Shown piece by piece: positions 57,814 through 64,000 of a DNA stretch of 64,000 nt. This DNA comes from Spiribacter salilacus. Lineage in GTDB: Bacteria > Pseudomonadota > Gammaproteobacteria > Nitrococcales > Nitrococcaceae. Both the position numbers and the translations under genes were made by a program. The notes beneath the pieces were generated by a model, which was not told the origin of the DNA, ran no database searches, and saw nothing but the letters and a program-made list of their open reading frames with translations. Location of the stretch: contig NZ_WJPP01000004.1 of assembly GCF_009649225.1 (NCBI RefSeq), positions 1 through 64,000 of the forward strand. The letters are read 5' to 3'. Numbering within the stretch: the first letter of the stretch is position 1; every line of letters starts with the position of its first letter.

Positions 57814-58802
57814 TGACTGGCCTCTTTAATTGCCTCGGCAAGCTGGAAAACTGCCATCGCATAAAGTGGACTGTGATTATACCGGGTAATGGTGTAGAAG
57901 TTTTCAAATGTTACCCAATATTCCGATTTGCTTTCTCCCTCTAGCTCAAGCAGCCTGACGGCGAGCTCATCGGCCAGCATTTTATCAAAAATTACGCCTG
58001 CCCCACGTAAGTCAGCCACGGTATGTTGGGGCTTCTGAAGACCGGGCATCAGTAACGTTTGCCACGCATCCCCTTCAACGCGAGCTGGTAATGCCACGCT
58101 TTCACCCGCCTGCCAGCGGTGTTCGGCAAAGTAATTTGCAACGCTGCCAATGGCATCTGCCATGTCAGAAAATAAATCTCGTTGTCCACTTTTACTGAAA
58201 TCAACGGCATAAGCACGGTAACTGCTGCTGATAAACTGCGATACGCCCATCGCACCGGCATATGAGCCCTTGGGCTCTGCCGGGTTAAAGCCTTCTTCGG
58301 CGCTGAGTAACAAAAACGCCTCTAATTCGCGCTGAAAAAAATCTTGGCGAGACGGATAAGAAAAGCCGAGGGTTCTGAGCGCATCAATAACGCGATAGCG
58401 CCCACGATAGCGCCCGTAAAAAGTCTCAACCCCAATTACCGCGGTGATGATCTCTGGGGGCACGCCAAATTCTGCCTGCGCGCGCGATAAGATGTCTTGA
58501 TGCGTTTGATAAAAATCAACACCCTTTTCAATGCGCTCTTGCGTGACGAATATCTCACGATATCGATGCCATGGCAGGGCCTCGGCAGGCCGTGTTATTG
58601 CATCGATAATATCCTGACGATACTCCGCATCTTTAAGCAGTAACGCCTCAATTTGACTAGATTCCATGCCGTGCCGTTTTTGCATTTCTGTAGCGAATGC
58701 TTGGATGGCCTCGGTGTCATCAGGTTGAGCAATGGCTGTTGCAAACCAGAACAAGAGTAGCGGGGTAATAAACAGGCGATAGTGCGTGTTCAAGTGGACC
58801 AC
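57810..58802 (-). CDS. mltB: Lytic murein transglycosylase B (MltB/SltB family)
   Basis: Cleaves the MurNAc-GlcNAc bond to form 1,6-anhydro ends. The product is 330 residues, with a signal peptide (ITPLLLFWFATAIAQ) and the catalytic Glu126 in IGVETFYGRYRGRYRVIDAL. The lysozyme-like fold has GAMGVSQFISSSYRAYAVDF. No lipobox cysteine is present after the signal, so unlike E. coli MltB this looks soluble, like Pseudomonas SltB1. The start GTG 58802 overlaps the rodA end by 13 bases and is somewhat uncertain. Confidence 0.92.
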   Translation of the reverse strand: MVHLNTHYRLFITPLLLFWFATAIAQPDDTEAIQAFATEMQKRHGMESSQIEALLLKDAEYRQDIIDAITRPAEALPWHRYREIFVTQERIEKGVDFYQTHQDILSRAQAEFGVPPEIITAVIGVETFYGRYRGRYRVIDALRTLGFSYPSRQDFFQRELEAFLLLSAEEGFNPAEPKGSYAGAMGVSQFISSSYRAYAVDFSKSGQRDLFSDMADAIGSVANYFAEHRWQAGESVALPARVEGDAWQTLLMPGLQKPQHTVADLRGAGVIFDKMLADELAVRLLELEGESKSEYWVTFENFYTITRYNHSPLYAMAVFQLAEAIKEASQ

Positions 58803-59926
58803 ATCCGGCGGTGAGAATGAATAGCCATGAGAATACCGAACCCGGCCATCAGCGTCACTATTGATGAGCCGCCATAGCTAATTAACGGCAGTGGCAAGCC
58901 CACAACCGGCAGTACGCCAGAAACCATACCCATATTGACAAAGCAGTAAACTAAAAATGTCATCGTAATGCCGCCTGCGAGTAGGCGTGAGAAATTATCC
59001 TGCGCTTGATACGCAATCCATAAGCCGCGGCAGATAATGGCCAGATAGAGGGTCATTAAGGCAATCACCCCTAAAAAGCCAAATTCCTCAGCAAATACGG
59101 AAAACACGAAGTCTGTATGCCGCTCGGGAATAAAATCGAGATGCGCCTGTGTGCCATTTAGCCAGCCTTTGCCAAAGAGCCCGCCTGAGCCAATGGCAAT
59201 TTGCGATTGAATGATGTTGTATCCGGCACCTAATGGATCTCGGTTAGGATCAAGAAAGGTTAAAACCCGTGCGCGCTGATAGGCCTGCATGCCAAAAACC
59301 CAAAAAACAGGTGCGATGGCTGCAATGAGCCCAAATAGCAGTAGCAAATACCGCCAGCGAAGCCCAGCCAGAAATAGCACGCTTGCACCCGCAGCCCCAA
59401 CCACTAAAGCAGTACCTAAATCGGGTTGTAAGCCAATTAAACCGACCGGGATGGCAATGAGCAGTAATCCAGCAGCCGTTATGCGAAAAGTGGGTGGAAT
59501 CGGTGTACGGGCTAAAAACCAGGCCATCATCAGGGGCAGGGCAAGCTTCATGATTTCTGAGGGCTGAAATTGAACAATGCCAAGATCCAGCCAGCGCCGA
59601 GCGCCGCCGCCGAATTGGCCCATCACCAGTACCGCAATTAAAAAAACGAGGATAATGCCAAACAGCACGGGTGCCCAAGGTGCTAATCGCGCTGGGGGGA
59701 TTTGCGCAAAAACCGTCATAATGACAAGGCCAAGCCCAACCCGAATAATATGCCCCTTAACGGGTTCGATTTCGCCGCCAAATGCGCTGTAAAGCACTAC
59801 CACACCGATACCAGCCAACAGCGCCAGTAGGGTCAGCAAGAGCATATCTAGGTGTAGCACTCGCTGGATTAAATGCGTAGAGGCAGCGCGCGCGGTTTGG
59901 TTAATTGGGCTGGAGGCTAAGCTCAT
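58790..59926 (-). CDS. rodA: Peptidoglycan glycosyltransferase RodA
   Basis: SEDS-family polymerase that makes glycan strands during rod elongation with PBP2. The product is 378 residues with about ten membrane helices. LDLGIVQFQPSEIMKLALPL, PDLGTALVVGAAG and the C-terminal GLPLPLISYGGSSIVTLMAG are hallmark segments. ATG 59926 follows a perfect GGAGG six bases upstream (inside mrdA) and replaces an earlier in-frame ATG at 59959. It overlaps mrdA by 26 bases. Confidence 0.95.
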   Translation of the reverse strand: MSLASSPINQTARAASTHLIQRVLHLDMLLLTLLALLAGIGVVVLYSAFGGEIEPVKGHIIRVGLGLVIMTVFAQIPPARLAPWAPVLFGIILVFLIAVLVMGQFGGGARRWLDLGIVQFQPSEIMKLALPLMMAWFLARTPIPPTFRITAAGLLLIAIPVGLIGLQPDLGTALVVGAAGASVLFLAGLRWRYLLLLFGLIAAIAPVFWVFGMQAYQRARVLTFLDPNRDPLGAGYNIIQSQIAIGSGGLFGKGWLNGTQAHLDFIPERHTDFVFSVFAEEFGFLGVIALMTLYLAIICRGLWIAYQAQDNFSRLLAGGITMTFLVYCFVNMGMVSGVLPVVGLPLPLISYGGSSIVTLMAGFGILMAIHSHRRMWST

Positions 59927-61754
59927 TCGTTTCCTCCAAGTGAGTAAGCCAAGTATCAATCACACTGGCGGCCATGGGTGCTGCGGTTGAACTGCCGCTG
60001 CCCCCGTTTTCTACGAGCACGGCCACGGCAATGCGTGGATCGTCGGCAGGCGCAAAGGCAATAAACACCGCGTGATCGCGAAATTGTTCGGCAATTGCGT
60101 CTTCATCATATTCTTCATCTGGGCCAAGCCCAATGACCTGCGATGTTCCCGTTTTGCCGGCAATCTCATAAGGTAAATCTGCGCCGATTGCGCGTGCTGT
60201 GCCGAGTCTGCCGTGTACGGTCTCCACCATCGAATCAATTGCCAGTTGCCAAAGGCGTTCATCCTCAAGAGTTAAGGGTTCAAGTTGTGGGGTAGGCGGC
60301 GCAGCATCATCAGATAGCAGCAGATGCGGTTGGATGGGCCGGCCGCGATTAGCCATCATCGAGGCGGCAGCCGCCAGCTGGACGGGAGTACTCAGCATAA
60401 ACCCTTGGCCAATGCCGACATTGAGTGTTTCACCCGGAAACCAGACTTCGCCTAATCGACTTTGTTTCCACTCGGTAGACGGCATGATGCCGGGTCGTTC
60501 GCTGGGAAGATCAACGCCGGTTGCTTGCCCAAAGCCAAATTGGGTCATCCACTCATGCATCAGATCGATGCCCATGCGATGCGCAAGTTCATAAAAGTAG
60601 ATATCGCAGGATTGCGCAACGGATTGGGTAAAACCAATACGCCCATGCCCGCCGGGGCGCCAGTCTCGCCACGTACGAGATACGTTGGGTAGGTTGTAGG
60701 TGCCTGTGCAATTGAGGGTTTCATTGATGCCCATGTTTTCTGTGGCAAGGCCTGCCAGCCCAAGGAACGGTTTAGTCACCGAGCCGGGTGGGTAGCGGCC
60801 ACTGACCGCTCGATTGAAAAGGGGCTGACCCGGTGCGTTTGCCAGCGCTTGAAAAGTTGCTTGGTCGAGTCCGCTAACCATCTGGTTGGGGTTAAAGACC
60901 GGCTGACTTGCCAGTGCTAGAACAGCACCAGTCTGCGGCTCAAGCGCAATAATGGCACCACGCCAATTTTCTAGCGCCGCTTCCGCGGCTTGTTGCAATT
61001 CCATGTCCAACGTGAGCTGGATGTCTTCGCCCGATTGAGGAAGATCCTGATGCAAGACTTGTAATGGACGTCCGGTGGCATTGGTTTCAATTTGAGCAAT
61101 GCCTAAACGCCCGTGTAGGCGATCTTCGTAAGCTTTTTCGATGCCCGTTTTCCCCACAATGCTGGCATTGCGATAGCGCGTGCGATCGCTATCGCGGAGT
61201 TCTTCTTCGTTAATTCGACTGACATAGCCGATCACATGGCTAGCCGAGGCGCCAAACGGGTAGTGCCGAGTTAAATGGGGTTGAACTTCGACGCCCGGAA
61301 AGCGGTGTCGGTCATTGGCTAATCGCGCGACTTCGATGTCCGTTAAGTCGAATTTGAGCGTCACTTCCTGAAACGACCGACTGTTGGCTCGCGCTTGATG
61401 AAATCTTTCTAAATCTTTTGGGGTTAATTCAACAATACCGCCGAGTTGCTGGAGCAAGTTATCGATGTCGTTAACCTGCTCTGGAACAATGATGAGGTTA
61501 AAGGCAGGCCGATTTTCCGCTAACACTTGACCCCGGCGGTCAGTAATAATGCCGCGCGGCGGGTCAATGGGTGCAAGGCGAATTCGATTGTCCTGCGAGC
61601 GAGCCGAATACCGATCATATTCAACCAGTTGCAATGTGGCCATACGGCCCACTAATACCGCGGCAACAACCAATGCCAAGCAGATCACTAGAATAATGCG
61701 CCCTTGTACCCACCGGCGCTCCTCCGCAAAGTTACGCAGGAAATCGAGTTTCAT
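59901..61754 (-). CDS. mrdA: Penicillin-binding protein 2 (transpeptidase)
   Basis: Inner membrane class B PBP that cross-links new wall in the elongasome. The product is 617 residues. One N-terminal membrane helix lies at about residues 18-38. The dimerisation/pedestal region has DPPRGIITDRRGQVLAENRP. The transpeptidase motifs are SVTK (Ser325, Lys328) in YPPGSVTKPF, SCD (381-383) and the KTG of IAGKTGTSQV. Its stop lies 26 bases inside rodA. One base separates it from mreD. Confidence 0.96.
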   Translation of the reverse strand: MKLDFLRNFAEERRWVQGRIILVICLALVVAAVLVGRMATLQLVEYDRYSARSQDNRIRLAPIDPPRGIITDRRGQVLAENRPAFNLIIVPEQVNDIDNLLQQLGGIVELTPKDLERFHQARANSRSFQEVTLKFDLTDIEVARLANDRHRFPGVEVQPHLTRHYPFGASASHVIGYVSRINEEELRDSDRTRYRNASIVGKTGIEKAYEDRLHGRLGIAQIETNATGRPLQVLHQDLPQSGEDIQLTLDMELQQAAEAALENWRGAIIALEPQTGAVLALASQPVFNPNQMVSGLDQATFQALANAPGQPLFNRAVSGRYPPGSVTKPFLGLAGLATENMGINETLNCTGTYNLPNVSRTWRDWRPGGHGRIGFTQSVAQSCDIYFYELAHRMGIDLMHEWMTQFGFGQATGVDLPSERPGIMPSTEWKQSRLGEVWFPGETLNVGIGQGFMLSTPVQLAAAASMMANRGRPIQPHLLLSDDAAPPTPQLEPLTLEDERLWQLAIDSMVETVHGRLGTARAIGADLPYEIAGKTGTSQVIGLGPDEEYDEDAIAEQFRDHAVFIAFAPADDPRIAVAVLVENGGSGSSTAAPMAASVIDTWLTHLEETNELSLQPN

Positions 61755-62243
61755 CTATTGCACCTGAAAACGTCGGCGTACGGCGCGCAGCAGCAAAAAG
61801 ATTAAAGGCCAAATGAGCGTGCTGGTGATTGCCGGTGTCCAAAATTGCCAACCCACATCGGCACTGCCCATTACACCGCGAATCCACAATAACAGCATGC
61901 GATTAATGAGTAGTAATACAAACACGGTGATCATTTGTTGCCAAATGGGTACCAGCCGCATGCGCTGATAAAGCTGAATAGTCAAGTAAACAATCAGCGC
62001 AAAAATAAGCCCATGCGCGCCGAGCACGGTGGCCTGCAGAACATCTTGTAAAATGCCGACACACCAGGCAATGCCCACGCCTACTCGGTTAGGCAGCGCC
62101 AGCGCCCAGTAGATTAATACTAGCGCAGTCCACTCTGGCCGCCATGGAGAAATGATTTCCGGCAGTGGCATGATCGTGAGAATCAGGGCCAATAAAACGG
62201 TCACAAAAATGACCCAGCCGCCGCGATGGCGCGCTTCACTCAT
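61755..62243 (-). CDS. mreD: Rod shape-determining protein MreD
   Basis: Small membrane protein of the elongasome that balances MreC activation of PBP2. The product is 162 residues with about five hydrophobic helices and the conserved WRPEWTALVLIYWALALPNR near the start. ATG 62243 (MSEARHRGG) is served by GGAG nine bases upstream; a TTG at 62258 is a less likely start. It overlaps mreC by eight bases. Confidence 0.93.
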   Translation of the reverse strand: MSEARHRGGWVIFVTVLLALILTIMPLPEIISPWRPEWTALVLIYWALALPNRVGVGIAWCVGILQDVLQATVLGAHGLIFALIVYLTIQLYQRMRLVPIWQQMITVFVLLLINRMLLLWIRGVMGSADVGWQFWTPAITSTLIWPLIFLLLRAVRRRFQVQ

Positions 62244-63084
62244 CGGGTGTATCTCCAATGAGCAATACCTGGCGTGCGCGGTCTAATGCAGCAAGTGGGG
62301 CGAGCTCAATAGTCAGGAAGGGCTGTCCGGTTTCATGGCTGATGCGGCGCACTTTGCCAACCGGATAACCACTTGGAAAACGCCCACCCAGCCCGGAAGT
62401 CACAACGAGGTCGCCCACCTTAATATCAGCGTTGCGAGGCAGACTTTGAATGGTGAGCTGATCGATTGCCCCTGTGCCAACAGCAATGCCCCTCAATCCA
62501 TTGCGATTCACTTGGACGGGCGTGGCATGGCTTGGGTCACTAATAAGGCGAACGGTAGCGCTCAGTGGCCCAATTTTATCGACTTGGCCAATGATGCCGC
62601 TTTCGTCAATAACGGGTTGTCCAACGTAAACGCCTTGTCTCGATCCTTTGTCAATTTCAATCAGATGACTGAACGGGTCGAGGTCAATGCGAAATAACTC
62701 GGCAATCAGCACCGGTCTTTCGATTTCATAAGACGAATCCAGCAACCGGCGTAGCCGAATATTCTCAACTTCAAGCGCATCAAATCTTTGCAACCGCGCC
62801 TGAAAAATTTGTTGACGATCTTTGAGGCGCTGATTTTCGGCAATTAAGGCGCGCCGAGACGCCAGATTTTCATCCATACGCTCGGTTAAAGTGGCGGGCA
62901 AGCTGGCAATGACCCTCACCGGATGCACCAACGCTGAAAGCGCCTGTCGACCCGGTTCAAATAAATCCAACCGATGATCCACCGTCATCAATGTGAGGGA
63001 AACCAGCGCCAATAACAGCAAGCGCGCTGTGGTGGAGGGGCCATGTATAAATAAGGGCTTGATAGCGGGTGAACCTCCGGACAA
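62236..63084 (-). CDS. mreC: Cell shape-determining protein MreC (start codon unusual)
   Basis: Periplasmic activator of PBP2-RodA with one N-terminal membrane helix. The product is about 275-282 residues: a membrane segment near residues 20-40, a coiled coil (about 65-120) and two beta domains with IDKGSRQGVYVGQPVIDESG and VGDLVVTSGLGGRFPSGYPV. The coordinates use the TTG at 63084, the only conventional start. However, the ribosome binding site GGAGG (63074-63078) lies downstream of that TTG. It sits 10 bases before an in-frame ATC at 63063, where the homology with E. coli MreC (MKPIFSRGPS) begins as IKPLFIHGPS. Translation from AUC is therefore likely. Confidence 0.93.
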   Translation of the reverse strand: MSGGSPAIKPLFIHGPSTTARLLLLALVSLTLMTVDHRLDLFEPGRQALSALVHPVRVIASLPATLTERMDENLASRRALIAENQRLKDRQQIFQARLQRFDALEVENIRLRRLLDSSYEIERPVLIAELFRIDLDPFSHLIEIDKGSRQGVYVGQPVIDESGIIGQVDKIGPLSATVRLISDPSHATPVQVNRNGLRGIAVGTGAIDQLTIQSLPRNADIKVGDLVVTSGLGGRFPSGYPVGKVRRISHETGQPFLTIELAPLAALDRARQVLLIGDTPDE

Positions 63085-63097
63085 TGTCCGCTAGCGT

Positions 63098-64000
<903 letters not shown>

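Overview
The window is a dense, entirely chromosomal stretch of a gammaproteobacterium. I see no rRNA, tRNA, CRISPR array, insertion sequence, phage gene or attachment site. About seventy genes lie nearly end to end. Neighbours often overlap by 1 to 26 bases, and no non-coding stretch exceeds about 200 bases; the longest is 420-622, between rpsJ and rplC. The assignment rests on a Gram-negative envelope gene set (Lpt, Lnt, SurA, RlpA, YhdP, AmgK/MurU) and on gene clusters in gammaproteobacterial order. The order rlmH-maf-rng-yhdP and mreBCD-mrdA-rodA-mltB-rlpA-dacA is, from memory, closer to early-branching lineages (Xanthomonadales/Chromatiales type) than to enterics or pseudomonads. I cannot name the genus.

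Layout. (1) 1-14829, plus strand: the end of tuf, then the complete S10, spc and alpha ribosomal protein clusters (rpsJ to rplQ with secY, rpmJ and rpoA), with malate dehydrogenase as the last gene. (2) 14789-24347, mixed strands: uvrA (minus); a YajR-like MFS transporter, a fused ATP sulfurylase/APS kinase and ssb (plus); then, on the minus strand, a HAD phosphatase followed by an unusual acyl-AMP ligase/acyl carrier/acyltransferase fusion. (3) 24490-47132, one 22.6-kb plus-strand run: deoD, two nucleotide-sugar genes (ugd, manC), the miaB-ybeZ-ybeY-corC-lnt block (tRNA modification, rRNA maturation, lipoprotein acylation), ybeL-leuS-lptE-holA-proA-nadD-rsfS-rlmH, and maf-rng-yhdP-nitrilase. 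(4) 47089-53244, minus strand: apaH, rsmA, pdxA, surA and lptD, transcribed from lptD towards apaH. (5) 53343-54985, plus strand: amgK-murU, peptidoglycan sugar recycling. (6) 54913-64000, minus strand: the cell-shape cluster mreB-mreC-mreD-mrdA-rodA-mltB-rlpA-dacA-ybeD-lipB, with mreB running off the window.

How the genes work together: region 1 supplies ribosomes, the SecY channel and the RNA polymerase alpha subunit. Regions 3 to 6 carry much of envelope biogenesis: LPS export (LptD, LptE, SurA), lipoprotein maturation (Lnt), inter-membrane lipid transport (YhdP), rod-shape elongation (MreBCD, PBP2, RodA) and wall trimming and recycling (MltB, RlpA, DacA, AmgK, MurU).

Most of this is ordinary conserved core. 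The points most worth a second look are a probable AUC start codon for mreC, the ligase-ACP-acyltransferase fusion with its HAD partner, the folded gap inside the S10 operon, overlap of all four convergent gene pairs at their 3' ends, a predicted leaderless miaB transcript, and the malate dehydrogenase gene inside a ribosomal operon. No clearly new multi-gene defence or mobile system is visible.
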